Assembly: GCA_002205965.3 (NCBI GenBank)
Contig: NADL03000650.1
Coordinates: 372,001 to 436,000 of the forward strand
DNA from: Kappaphycus alvarezii
Lineage: Eukaryota; Rhodophyta; Florideophyceae; Gigartinales; Solieriaceae
Direction of reading: 5' to 3'
Length of the DNA: 64,000 bases
The notes beneath the pieces are model-generated. The model had not been told where the DNA came from. It did not search any database and was given only the letters and a program-made list of their open reading frames with translations. The translations under genes were made by a program, and so were the position numbers. This document shows positions 23,756 to 36,509 of this stretch, one piece after another (the stretch's first letter is position 1; the number at the start of each line of letters is the position of its first letter).

Positions 23756-24208
23756 TCAACGCACCAAGTTAGACAAACTAAAATTCTTAGTTACGTCTTC
23801 GAACTGCACTATGGTTTGTCCATAAGGTGCTCTGTGCACCCCTACAGCTTGTACTTTCTTTAGAAGTGCGAAGTCTAAACCTACTGTAAACTTGCGGCGA
23901 GTAGGAACGGTAGACTGGTTTGGATTACTAGAAAGCGTCTGTGCGGCATACAAAAATGGCGCAGGAGCCGGGGTGGGTGCTGCAGTTTTGGAAGGATGCT
24001 GGGACGGAGGGGATGTTGGCTGGGGAGGCGAGGGCTCCGGCTGTTTCTCCGTCTCGGGGAGGACTTGCGCCCCCGATGGGGCTTTTCGAGTCGAAGACTG
24101 GTTTGAGGGGGTGGGCATGTTGACGGAAGTGAAGTGGTGAGCTTTTGGGAGGGGAACCCGGAGACACTGTGAGGTACCGAAAAATGATCTCTGCACGAAG
24201 GGTGTCAT
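23756..24208 (-). pseudogene. Pro-rich, Myb/SANT-like protein fragment
   Basis: An open frame of 150 codons from an ATG at 24208. Residues 35-100 are Pro/Ser/Thr/Gln-rich linker. The C-terminal part, from RRKFTVGLDFALLKKVQAVG to the end, fits the first helix and turn of a Myb/SANT-like fold seen in protist and algal repeat-family proteins ('rft...D.aLLreV.a..p....yGk....we.v...ln'). The frame stops where the remaining helices should follow, so it is truncated. Codons in the linker are GC-rich compared with neighbours. Such domains occur in transcription factors and as DNA-binding partners of PIF/Harbinger transposases, and here the second reading is favoured by the PIF-like fossils in the window. 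Confidence 0.5.
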
Positions 24209-24209
24209 A

Positions 24210-27200
24210 CCGAAAAAAGGGTAGACAATTTCGGTGGCGGCGGGCTATCCCTAATACGGAACCGAAATTTGAACCGAAATATCACTGAACAGTACTTGCA
24301 AAAATCTACTATTCTTTCCTCTCTTTTAGTACTCTCAAAGACTCCTACGAACATAATGGTTGAATTTTTGGAGGTGTTTCCTGTACAGATATCCCCTTTG
24401 GACGCCAATATGTTTATTCATTCTTCCACATTGTTTTTTTGATTTCCATTGCAATAAAGTCGCATGCCTCGAAAGCCTACATTTTCAATGATATTGAGAT
24501 CGCAAGAAACACATTCCACTCTAGCAAATGAATTTAGTTATCCTTCAATCACATTTCGTACATTTGGCTCGGTACGATGCATCATAATGTTGCAAATATA
24601 TGTATTTTATCCCTCAAATTTTCATTTTCCAACGATAGTTATTAGTTTTGATATAATTCAAAATAAAATAACGATTGCTTCCTTTCTCTAATAAAAGTCA
24701 AGGGTTGTACTTTATGAGCAGTTAATACTCCACTTATTATTTTAAATTATCTACTCTGGCTGTTATTGTATATTATGCCCTCTTCGTGCCAGATTTATGT
24801 CCGTAACTCGCTTATCCATATGCCTTGTTTATATTAAACTTCTCCGCATCACATAGGATACATTTTCCAAACTTTTTGAAATCTTGTGCAGAACTCCCAT
24901 AGTACACAAGAGCCTTTTTACGGCATTTCTTCATAAAATTACAGCGCAAAAACTTACTTAGAGGGATATTAGTAATATAATCCAAAAAGTTTCAACCAGT
25001 TAGATTAGAACCCGTTAAATTCAAGGCAATACCCAACTCTCTTTATAATTTTTATACATTTTTTGCTTCTCCCCAAATTTTTTTGATTGCCTCCTTTTTA
25101 TTTTTTTCATTTTCAAATCGATTTCCTTTTATCAAACATCTTAATGGACTTGTTGCGGAACCAGTTTCTTACGCCGCCCGACGAACTGCTGTAAAATCAA
25201 CAATTTAATCGTAGCGCAAGTATCGTGAAGGCAACAAAATCGTTTCGATTTGATTAAGAAGTGCCAAAGTAGTGCAAACTAATGAAAACAACTGACGGTG
25301 TCGTCTACAGTGCTTTACCTCTCAATATTGTAATCCTACCGCGGGGGAAAGCAATAATTTTGGAAAAGGCACTATCACTAAGTACATTATCCTTGAGAAC
25401 GAAGTATAGTCGCAGATCTACTGATAAGACGGCGTAGCAAGCACTTGCATTAATGTACTGTAGAGCTACAGGATTTAATGTACATTTTGATGGCTCCTAG
25501 AGCCCTCCTTGGGATTGAATCTATTTCTATAATAAGCTTTCATATTCTTCTGATAATCAAATCATTTGGAAATTCTCAAACCTGAACCGATTTTTATACT
25601 CTCCATTTTGTTAATCGGAACTGGTCCAATCGTTTCACTCATATTAAATAGTAGATAATATTTTCTGTTTTATTCAAATTTTCTCTGTTGTGTTCCGGTT
25701 TCACGCCATCAACCCCGCTCTGATAGGATCTTTTTCTCCTCATGATATCATATTGAGCTCCCCATACGCCTTTTTTCGTCAAGAAATGCTACACGAGAGC
25801 TCCAGATTCCAATGAGCTTTTTGATGCTGCTAATTATCGCATATATCGAGCGCGACACTTCAGAGTGTGTTTCGCGAGCGAGACTCCCTTAGCTGTGGTG
25901 GGAGCAGAAAATAGATAATGTGACGCTCTTTTATCAATGAAACGAGACCTTCCTCTTATTTCCCGTATCAACCAGTCATGCTAACCTCAGCACCCTTACT
26001 TTTATCTGCGCCTCCCAAATCCGTGTATTGTAGAGATGCAAATAAATTCCTATTCTGCTCCAGACGGTGGTATAATAATCCGGAAACCGTCTTCAGCAAT
26101 TGATCAGGTTTCTTGCTTTAAGTCCAAGGTCCTCGCTTCTCTCCTTGCTCTCATTTACGCCAACTTGAGGCATTGCGTAACTTGAAAGGCCTATTTTCAA
26201 AGAAATTAGCAGGCCTGCTCAGATTTGTTTTGCCAGTTCATCCTTTGTCGCCGCTGCCTTCCCTGGTTGCAACCAAATCAATAAAGGAGCGCCCAGAGCA
26301 TTGAAAAACTCTCAACTTTTTATGAAATAGTCACTCTACTACTTTCACATCCACGGAAAAGCTGACGGTTCCCAAAAATAGAAAGTCCTCCCAACAAAGA
26401 ACTCTTTCACAACTTTTCCTATCTCTCTGAATGTCATTGCTAGCAAAAAAAATACAAGGACATAAAGGAGAAACTTTTTACGAATCATTGATTTTATAAA
26501 GTCCGTGAGGGGCAAAAAACTTTCAAACAGCGAGGAAAGACGAAAGCAAAAGCATTTATCTACGCTTAACAGAAAAAGACCGTAGAAGCGACCATTTCAT
26601 ACACTAAGGAGAACACATGTGCACTTTTCATTGCCGTTGTCAACCCTCTGATTATTTTGGTCCTTATATAGAAAAGTTAAATTTAGGAAATTATGCGGGC
26701 TATTTTTCATTGCACTGGAGGTACGCTGCCTTTTCTGTTCTCCTGTGATGATAATGCAGTAGCTTACACTGAATAAGTAATAGAAAAAGTCAATATACCC
26801 TTAAAATTGATATATATTTCCTTCCAGCATCTCCAATCATCATAAAAACGTCCTAAAACTTTATCACGCTTGCAATCCTAGACTGAGCTCACTGAACGGA
26901 ATTCTCCCAATCACGAAGTCATTGAAAACCTAAAGGGAACTCAAAATAACAATGCAGCGGCGCTGTGATACCTCTTTTTTCCCTCGCGGGCTGCTGCTGC
27001 CCCATCATTTCACGCGTATCGTTACGGCTTTCGACCCTTTACTTTTCTCTCAAGCCAACTCTATGATACCCTCGCACGCATCTCTCTCTGCTGGAAAGCC
27101 AATGTAATTTGACTCAAGAGATACCTCCATGAGTCGTCCCATCCCATTGTAAGCACATGATAGGAAGCCACTGTATTTTTAGTTAGCTTATATTTCGAGC

Positions 27201-29090
27201 TTAAATCTTTAGAATAGCGCATTCCAGAAAAAGGGGAGTCCAAAAGGATAGAAAGCCCCTGGCTTGGAGCTGACGGTAAATTTAGTCGTTATGCAGCCAG
27301 CAAACGTCGCTGATACAAAATTCCCATAGTCTGTAAGGTATCTAAAAACCACTTAATAATTCATTACAATCAGTTTACATAGTCTTCTCAACTACAGTAT
27401 GATATATCCTCTAAACTGGCGTCCCTAAATCATCAAGATCTCCAGCTCGCATATTTTGGCCAATGATGTGAAAATTTCCTTCTTCCGCGTCTCACTTGAC
27501 GGCTGTTTCACGTGATTTTTCGCATCTTGAATGTTTGCTTCTTTTTGTGCTAAATATCTGGAATTTTACTCCTCCTATCAATCTCACGGATGGCATTGAT
27601 TGAGGTCTGGCTCCTCGACTTAATATAAATGGGTCACATTGGTATTTGGATGAAATCGGGATAAATTGGTTTTCTTTTCGTTTTCTATCGCCTCTATGCT
27701 TATTAATGTCCCGGAAAAAGTACCGGACTGCTCTAGAGGAAAGGTTTTTCTGTCAACGAGGAGAGGGAAAGCATTACCTTATCACCCCGTATACATTCTC
27801 ATTCCCAGAGGCATCTCCTGTCTTTGAGCTCTGCAACCCACATAAACGAGATCCGGAGCAGAAAAAGAACTGTGTTTCCAGTAATAAAATGTAATTTTAG
27901 CCGCTACAGCTCTCCCGCTTTCTCAGCAAGTACGCTTTCTTCCTTTCCAAATTTGAGAAAGGCTTTGAACAATCAGCCGTTGCGATTTCTAGCCTCTTAT
28001 TTTCGTAGCGGTCCCATCGGGAAATTATTGGGCTCAAAGGTAATAATGCAGATGCGAAATTGCTGGACAAACTGAGCTATAGACCTCATTGCGATATTTA
28101 TGTGCATATTCAATGAAGATTTGGAATTCTAGTTCCCTGGCCTTACTGGTTACGAGCCAGATCAGTATGAGAGAGAAGCCAATAGAACGTTTCAAGATTG
28201 GCCTTCTTCAACAGAATAGAAACGATCCGCACTTAGACTGAAATCAAAGAATACCCAGATCTTCTTGCCTCAGAACACGTTCTGACTGTTGTTCAACACC
28301 GCAACGCTCAAATTACAGTATGATTAGAAGCTGAAGGAAAACTTTAAATAATAGATAAATGCGCGAATGAATCTATTATGGGCTTCACTACTGATTTTTA
28401 AACGCTCTGCCGTGATTGATATTGCCCTATATACTCACTGAATATCGGCTATGTGAGACTTTTTACCTTGGTTAGCCTCTAATATTTTCCTCCACTTATT
28501 CCCACGATATTTTCTACAATCTTTGAATCCAAGAAGAAAAGAAGAGGCCCTTAGTACATAGATTTTCGCCTCTTCTCCCTCTTCAAGTAAACGCTCTAAC
28601 GTGGGACCTTTTAATGGTTATTAATTTTCCTTGCCAACTTCCAATCCATAAATATCCTTATATTATGTAGCAAATCTTTGGCCCGCAATAGACAAGAAAG
28701 AGAAGGTTATATAAGGACTCAACAGCATCCATATAATATCGCCGAATCTTTTAACCTAGTAAGGACGTTCCTAAAGCTTCCTTGTATATGATTTAATACA
28801 AAGAGGAGAGCTCAGGCGTTCTAATCCTTGAAATAAGTCGGACCAATGACGTCGCAAATAGCTACAGTTACAAGAGTGACACTTCAGAACTGTAAACCTC
28901 TGGAACATTTATCATTTGCGAAGTTCGGCAACTTTTTAGATGCAAAAATGTTCTTAATAGCTCAAAAAGAACAGGAACACCTTACTGTGGACTCCAAAGA
29001 TTGATTAACCACTGAATAAAGTCGCTCTGTCTCCTAAAACATCCTTCGCTTCCACTTATACGCCCTATCTGCTATTTGGAACTATAAATG
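24210..29090. other. Long AT-rich tract, no supported gene
   Basis: No ORF above about 85 codons and no motif. A plus-strand ORF pair at 27646-28075 lacks any signature. Confidence 0.5.
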
Positions 29091-29098
29091 CTTCCGAT

Positions 29099-29416
29099 TT
29101 GCACGGCAAGCTAATGGGAAGATTATATCTGGTCCAAATTTGTCCATCCTTAGCTTTCGATATGTTCGATGTCCGAGCGGACGTATCGATGTGCATTGCG
29201 ATCCTGAACATGCGATCGGAGGGTGACGCTCAAGGAATACGATGGCTCCGGCGGTATCTGTACAAAACATCATACCTTGTCAGTATTTATCTTATTTACG
29301 GCGTTCTTGACCTTGCTTACGGTGGCCGAAAAGAACAGCCCCACACATTTAACAATAACTCTCAGCCAATCAACTGCGAAACAATTCATAACAATGATCT
29401 AATTATATTATTTTAA
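29099..29416 (+). other. Plus ORF of 105 codons, identity unknown
   Basis: The first half reads RLYLVQICPSLAFDMFDVRA and later GIRWLRRYLYKT. This faintly recalls the region after RT in copia elements ('r.dl.fav..ls' then 'r.lrYL..T'). The second half is AT-driven. The overlapping minus ORF of 63 codons is a rival. The hint is too short for a family call. Confidence 0.15.
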
Positions 29417-29779
29417 AAGTAATCATTCAAAAGGTTCTACTCCGTTTTACGTAAAAAATGAGAATTGGCGAAAATTCAAGGCCAAGCACAAAGAAAAAAT
29501 ATTATAGCTTTTTCTTTACAATTACATGTACGCTATATGACGCCAAATCAATTCTTTTGGATGCTCCTTATGAGCAACGAAGGATTTTCCTCAATTTGGA
29601 CCATTGCACTGATAAAAAAGTTGAATTACTTCATCCTCTAATAAAAATATCGCAACATAAGCCCTCACGCGCTTTAGATTGGACTAAAGACAGGGCCACG
29701 AGATGTTGAGTCCATGATATTGACACTTTCGGCCCAAAAAGTTCACATTCATCTTTCCTCGATGAGCTATATTTGTGTT

Positions 29780-30501
29780 ATCATATCATGAGCCCCACTT
29801 ATGTGGATAATTTTCAGTAGCTAGTCTTGCAGTCTATTTGGGTAGGCTTTCACCTTTTTTCCGCTCAAAATCGCAAAAATGATCTTCCCTTTGACGGAAA
29901 ATCTGCTCATATCATCACCTACCCTTCTTTGATCCCCAGAAGGGAAAAATACCTTCATATAGACGTCAATATTATCAGTTAGCCAATTTATCGGGTCTAT
30001 CTCAGCTAAATTTATTCCCCACTGAGAACATAACCTGCTTTTATTGGAGCAGCTTCCATGAAAACCTTTCTATCTTCTACCAAAACGGCTTCTTTGTGAG
30101 TTTCTGTCAGAAAAAAGGTTGCCCTTTTTATTGGTTAATACATCAGTGAAGGACGTATATGTTGCGGCGAAAAGTACAGAAACGGATAACTGAGGTTTTT
30201 TGGTTGACGGTGCTAGAGCGTCCCGTCCCCTTGCAGGCTTCCCGAACAGTCCGGTGACGTTCTTTGCGAGTAAAGTTTATAAGAATGCCTCTATTATGCA
30301 TATTTTTGTAGCTTCTGGGGTTCTTGAGAAATTTTGGATGGCCTTGCGGGAGTTTTCAAGTCGCCTCCCTTTCTCTGCCTGTAAAAATTCCTCATTACTC
30401 CATGTTGACAGTTTTCTTTGGTACATCTGTATTATTTTTGAGTGGCCATTTGGCTGTTCTGCAGTGCTCTTACATCCTCGAAACGACAAATAAATGTTCA
30501 A
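29780..30501 (-). pseudogene. Unidentified decayed coding region
   Basis: The minus strand stays nearly open for about 240 codons in one frame from an ATG at 30501, with single stops near 30276 and 30070. It includes GLFGKPARGRDALAPSTKKP and INWLTDNIDVYMKVFFPSGD. A neighbouring frame between those blocks reads LTETHKEAVLVEDRKVFMEA, so one pair of indels would join them. The composition is far more protein-like than chance AT-rich sequence. I do not recognise the family. Confidence 0.4.
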
Positions 30502-30729
30502 AGTGCAGTATGTACAGACTTGTAAAGATATTTCTCGATCTTTTTGGCTTTTCCATCACAAAAGATTCCGTACGCAAGCACAGCTTTACAGTTTATTTCA
30601 TGCTTTTTCGAAAAACATGAAACGCCATACTGTTTTGTCTGATAAAATAGTCCTCGGGGTCAAGAGGGTGTATTTTCCCCTTTTACGAAATTTCCGACGG
30701 ATCATAAATGGGATTCTCCGTTGAAAACC

Positions 30730-33700
30730 GCGACTGCCTAGCCGGCCAGTTATTCGATCGAATATAGTTCAAATATATTCTACAAAATTACGCAAGTAGT
30801 CGTGCGATGTGACGAAAGCGACTTAGCCTTTTTCAATCCCAGGGAATTTTCCAGATAGTTTGGATTTATTGATACATTTGCAGCCAAAGTTGCGATTTAC
30901 AAAGGACTTGCTCTCGTCTCATTTTGCCAATGCCCGATTTCGGCGGGGAAGGCACAAATTATCTTGGCCCTTTCCGTAACAGACGGTACGGACTTGAGCC
31001 GGTCTTTTGTGCTGCTCAAAAACTTCCTATTCTACGTCATGAATTTATTAGCCATACAATTGATCGAAATAAGCTTGCCTTCTTCATTTATCATATCTTC
31101 AGCCCTCTAAACTGAAGGAGATGGTTAAGCAGAAGTGTCCTAGCTCTCAGATTTAGCTTTTGCACAAGGAATGATTCATTATCGATTCTTGAGGTGCTCT
31201 TTCATGATAAAAGAGTAGTCGAAACGGGGGAAGGCTATAATCGACGGAGAGGTAAGTATATCCCGAAAGCGTCTCGAATGAGACCTTCATCTTCTTATTC
31301 CATTTGAATTTTATGCTCCTTAAGTCTAGCGTGAAAATCTGCGTAAATTCATCTAGTTTGAATTAGTCGATTCTGGAGGCTTTCTGCTAGTGCATAATTT
31401 CGCCTAGTAAACAAGAATTCCAAGATTTTTTCCTTAGTGAAGAATAATCTTAGCGCACTTCACTGAAAATGGTTACTTGTTAATCTTTATTTTAAGCTAT
31501 GCTATCCCGATGGTTTCGAAACCGATATCTGGATGTCTCAATTTGCTCCCCTATCGAACTATAGAAAACTACAACATCATCCAAATGGACTCCAGAGGAT
31601 GTCATTTAAGTCGTAATTTATTACGCCCTGGGACGTAATCAGAACGTTTATGAGCAATGGCTGCATAACTTTAAAATTGAAAATTCTAAAAAAACAAAAT
31701 TGGTCATTCGTCTGCACTCTTGGGCCGAAAAGGTCAGTTATTACCAAGAAAAAAAACGTCATGATCAAAAAAGAACTATCATTGATATATTCTAAACTTC
31801 CTTCTATACTAGGAAACTTTAAGCTATGTTAAAAAACGATTTGTCACTTGAAAAAGACTTTTCAATCCTTCGTATATATAGTGAGGACGGTAAAAGACCA
31901 CTTATGCCGTGAACTGGTAGTGATTCCAGCGTCAAAAATGCGTTTAATTTCTTGAACAGTGCACTTTGCATGACGAAGCGACAATCGATGAGACTTTTGA
32001 TAGCAGTTTGCATGATCATTCACATCGCAAATTGGGCCAAATTAACTTATAAAATTCGCAATACAGCTATAAACCATCGCATGATTTCATTGCTTCAAAA
32101 CGGAATATGAAGCTAATCTTGTGTATCTCCTCAAAAATGTGCAAATCGAGCTTTCAACGCAGTTTGTATTCCTTTTCTAGGTATTTGTTATCCTTGATGG
32201 CCTTTCTACTGTTCTTCGCTACACATTGAATTTCGTAATTCTTTCCGTTTATTACCAATTCTTGTTCTTATGAATCCGATGAGTCGGTAAATTCTTCCTT
32301 ACTCTGAGGTAAATTTTTTGCTGAGGAATATGATTTCTTTATACCCTGGACCAAATTCTCCTGGGTCTATTTTACGTCTGTCTGGAGCAAAATCACCAGT
32401 TTTTTAGACCATATATGCAAACGAAACCTCTAAACCGTATAATGCATGTTTTCATGCATATCAAAGAGTTCAATAGAAGCCATAATGGCGTCTAACAAGG
32501 AATTCCGGACGACTAGAAAATCCAGTTTGACTTCATATTTCCCTAATTTTGTCTAGTAAAAAGCCGTCACAAGGAGAATTACCGCTATACAAAAGTGTAG
32601 TCTTCAAAACATAATTGAGAGAAAGTAACAAACCATGAGAAAAATTGGCAACCATCAAGCCAGGCAGGGCTTTAGATTCCAGAAATGCCCAACTCTCTGT
32701 ACCATATTCTTCAGCTCGACCAGCCCCAAGAAATAATAGTCAGAACTCTAAAAGAGTGCCACTCAATAAACCAACTAGTTCCTGGGGACACTATTCATGA
32801 CTTTTGTTTCTTACTCTGCATATTCTCTAGGAATCCGACCGACTTTCATTCAACAAATGGCGTTTGCGAGCTCTAAAACAATTTTTTTAAATTGTTACTT
32901 TTGTAAAATATTCCCATTCTTCCTCCCTGAACTTGAAAACTAAGCTTTTCAGTAGGCTTTTATGATTTTAAACCTCTTCGGTTGGAGAGTTGGCCTCGGA
33001 TGTACGATATTTACTCCTTGAGTCTCAGCCACGGGAGACCATATCTCAACACTCCCATGATTATTTTGACAAGGCTATTCTGGAAAAAAAATCGCCTTCA
33101 ACTTTCCTTTCGCCTCGAAAGAAAGTTCTTGCGACGAGTAATTGTTAGACAGGCCCTCCCAAAAGACTTCAACTCGTCTGACTCCTCCTTACACTTTCTT
33201 TTAGACCTCCTTCCAGATATCTATTGCCATTCCTCCACAAGAATAAGAAAACGTAGCTTTGTTATGTCCTATTCTGTCGTAGTGTGAGCGAGGGGTAAAA
33301 TTTTATTGGTTTTTTTCGCATCTGAAATCCCTGTGGCTGAACCAAATGCAATAACATCATTATTCAAGCCGGTTACCCTTTTTTGTTTCTGCAGATGGCC
33401 CTTTTTCTCCATTTACTCTCTTATTATTAAATAAAAACGTCAAAGTTTATAGATATTCAATCAAGGCTATGTTCCCCAATTTTTTGAAACGCAAACATGA
33501 TTTATCAGGAAGATTTACGGCGATTCGTCAAATAAACTGCACGAAAGGCAAGCGAATGGCAGACATTTCCACAGAGAGGCCCTTTAAGCTCGGATAATCA
33601 CCGCATATTCATTAGGCCCAAGGAAAGCAAAGGAGTTTTGTAGCTCTTCGCGAGGACATGTCGTGCAACGAAAAATTCAAAACCTTGCGATTTATTTTAA

Positions 33701-34690
33701 AGCAATATTTTACGTAGAATCGCTTCAACTCCCTCAAATAGTTGGTAACATCTTCAATTTTGGTTTCAATTTCTAATGCTTCGCAAGTAACGTTCTGTAC
33801 AAATTCTTTAAAAAATCTGTTTGGCAATAATTTTTAACTTCCATTTTTCTAATATCTTTCCATTAATGGTGAATATATTGTAGTAGAAGTCAGAAGATTT
33901 AAATACTTTTTCGTGGAAAAGAAGGAATTCCGTAAATCTTCTATGCTAAAGACACTATATCTCTGGTACCGGAATACTTTCCTCTGTACGCTGGTACCGC
34001 TCAAGAGCTTGTAATTGGGTTAAGAAGCGAGATAGTAGGGAAGGAGACCTTTTGTGTGTACATGTACCGATGGAACGCTTCCGTGATTGTTCTTTTCCAT
34101 GCAGTCTTGTGCGTCTTTGTCCATCTACCCGAAACATTGGTGTTATGTGGTTCAGATTATCGCTGGCTTCTACAGCTATCTTTAAAAGTCACCTACAACA
34201 TATTTTTGCGATATAAATTCAGTAGCGGGCGTCGAGATAACAGTGTATAAATAGTCACAGATACCCACAAAATTCAAAAATTGCCCCTTCTATAATATTT
34301 CATAAATACATGCCCCCTTCGGTCCTTCGTAAACTTATTTACGTCTTTCCTTCATTTGGTTTCCAAGAAATTTCCATGAGCTCTACGCATGATTTATATT
34401 CCTTTTATACTCCCTGAGTATGATTTCGCGCTTTGAGCTTTATTTATTGTAAAAATCGTATTCATTTACAATTTCTGGAACAATTATAACAATTGCGTAA
34501 GATTTACACCATAAATGTGCTCTTGGCGTGTCATATACAACGTTTAACCTTAAATATTATGTCGGGAAGAGTTGCTGAATTAAACTTTTCTTACAAGCTG
34601 AGTACAACAAAATAACAAGAGCATATTCTAGAGCATCGAGCGCTCCCGTTCAAATGCAGCAAAACATTTGCTAGCGATAGGTCATCCAGT
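30730..34690. other. AT-rich tract without supported genes
   Basis: Scattered ORFs of 60-100 codons only. A minus ORF at 33612-33827 has a charged helical run (EIETKIEDVTNYLRELKRFY) but no family signature. Confidence 0.5.
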
Positions 34691-34703
34691 CGACCTCAAT
34701 ACA

Positions 34704-34991
34704 TTAAGTGCTGTATAGATCGGCGCAACTAACGCTTCGCCCACTTCTACACCGGCTTCTGCATTCAACGCACATATTTTTGCATCTACCACTGCACTTG
34801 TCTCTGAGACTAACGCTATGCCAATGACTCATGCATGTATAGAACCGAGGAGCAGGCGTTTTCGCTTTATTCGTACTTAACAATTTTCCAACTCCGCGCG
34901 GTGCAGTCGTCTGGTGCTCATTTTCTAGAGAGCTGCGATCATTAGTCCCGCTTTGAGCTAATAATAAACACAGCAATGCAGCAAGTTCCAT
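34704..34991 (-). CDS. Possible small secreted Cys-rich protein (weak)
   Basis: An ORF of 95 codons starts MELAALLCLLLAQSG, a plausible signal peptide with a hydrophobic core and small residues before a likely cleavage point. The C-terminal third holds six cysteines in KCSGRCKNMCVECRSRCRSG and the residues after it. The stretch is less AT-rich than its flanks. No homologous family comes to mind and the ORF is short enough to occur by chance. The plus strand is also partly open, with an Ala/Thr-rich frame. Confidence 0.22.
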   Translation of the reverse strand: MELAALLCLLLAQSGTNDRSSLENEHQTTAPRGVGKLLSTNKAKTPAPRFYTCMSHWHSVSLRDKCSGRCKNMCVECRSRCRSGRSVSCADLYST

Positions 34992-34999
34992 CTTATTTT

Positions 35000-36080
35000 T
35001 TCAGTCATATACGGGAGCCTTCATTTAGTACGCTTGTAAATCTATTCAAGCATTTTTCTTTCTAGCGCAGGGTATCAGTGAAGAGGAATACATGGGCCTC
35101 TGGAATAGTTAAGAAAGACATTTAGGGAGAAGTAGTAACTAATGATCTTTTACTGAGGAAACATGAGAATGATGATATTTTCCAAGCGGACAAGAACGAC
35201 TAGGACGAAAAGAAAAGGTTTTTTATGGCCCTTGGTAAGAATCTATGTGAAATTTTTTTGGCAGAGGATTGGTTCAAGCAGCATCAGGGTGATGATTACG
35301 GGAAATAATTCCGTCTGCACGATCTCTGGAAGAAAAGAGACCCCATACCCAAGACTTCATTCACAATGACTGCGCGTCGATGCCTAAGAGTTTTTACGAG
35401 CTAATTTAATGAAAGCTTGAGAAGAAACAGATTAAATTTCAGGAACTGCAGCTAAACTTGGACCTAGAAGCGGTCTTTGAGTGAAATGAAAGGATTATTT
35501 GGATGCGCACTGTTAGAAATCGGAGACTGGCCTTAAAAAATCTTTTTGAGCTGTGAAAAGATGATTTGAAGCAAAATATGAAGGATCTTATTTAGAAAAG
35601 TCGGATTTCTCGTAGAAATTAATTTTTTTTTCGAGCTTTGCTCCACATTTTGGGCTTCTTGAACCGTTAATTACTCAAGAACTTCGCTTCTCTAGGCTTA
35701 TAAGAAAGAATAAGTGTAGTTCTACGAAATATGTTTAGATAATCCCATCAAAACACCCACTCCCCCTTTTTGGGTCCTTTTTGTGCTGACTTCTCCCATT
35801 CTCCCATGTTCCGCTTTATTCATTCCCTTTTCTCCTTCTCATCGCTTCTATCAGCTAATTTCACCGCTAGTATGTACATTTTAAGCTACTATTCTCAATT
35901 TTCATGACTATCGGGCAGGCTCACAGCACAAGAACATATTGCTCACCATATCCATAGAAAATATTTATTTCAAACGCTGTACAATGGCTTTGCTCTCAGC
36001 GCACACCCTCCCATACTATCCTGTTCTCATCATCTAGTCCCTAACTGACTCTAGACATGGCCTAACATCCAACCCACAGA
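35000..36080. other. Intergenic, nothing recognised
   Basis: A short basic ORF at 35163-35369 (Arg/Lys-rich start) has no support. The rest is AT-rich. Confidence 0.5.
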
Positions 36081-36091
36081 ACTACCACGAT

Positions 36092-36504
36092 ATGTATATG
36101 CCTGATGTCTCTGAAGTTCCCTATAGTCGTAAGCAGACCACCCACAACATCACCGACGCTTTCATAGCCGCTGAATCTTCGGAGCCCTTTCCTTCAAAAA
36201 TGATTAAAGCTCCTTCCGTCTCCCCTCAACAACACAGCACCCTTACTTACTTCCTAATACACGCAATATTGTCCAACGGCTCTGGTGGATGTCTTTCTGC
36301 CCTCAGTCTCCGACATCTCCTCCTTCCCCCTCCGTCCTTAAGATATTTTTCCCCCTCAGGCAACTTTAATGATGCCTTGAGTTGTTCTTCATCCCCTACC
36401 TCTTTAAAAAAATGCAGTCCTGAACAGCTCATACAGGTGCCGCGAAAACTCAGCAAGTCAAAAGACTGTTGTAGTATTTGGCGATACTTTTTATAGACTA
36501 ACAT
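36092..36504. other. ORF pair on opposite strands, strand unresolved
   Basis: The plus strand reads 134 codons (36092-36496), Ser/Pro-rich. The minus strand reads 85 codons (36504-36247) with a charged block, KLPEGEKYLKDGGGRRRCRR, and continues with only two stops as a protein-like chain to about 36090. Neither is identified. The segment is less AT-rich than its surroundings. Confidence 0.22.
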
Positions 36505-36509
36505 ACTCT

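Noticed and set aside
29082-29273. 63-codon minus ORF opposite 29099-29416
   Set aside because: Short, no motif; likely a mirror of the plus frame or chance.
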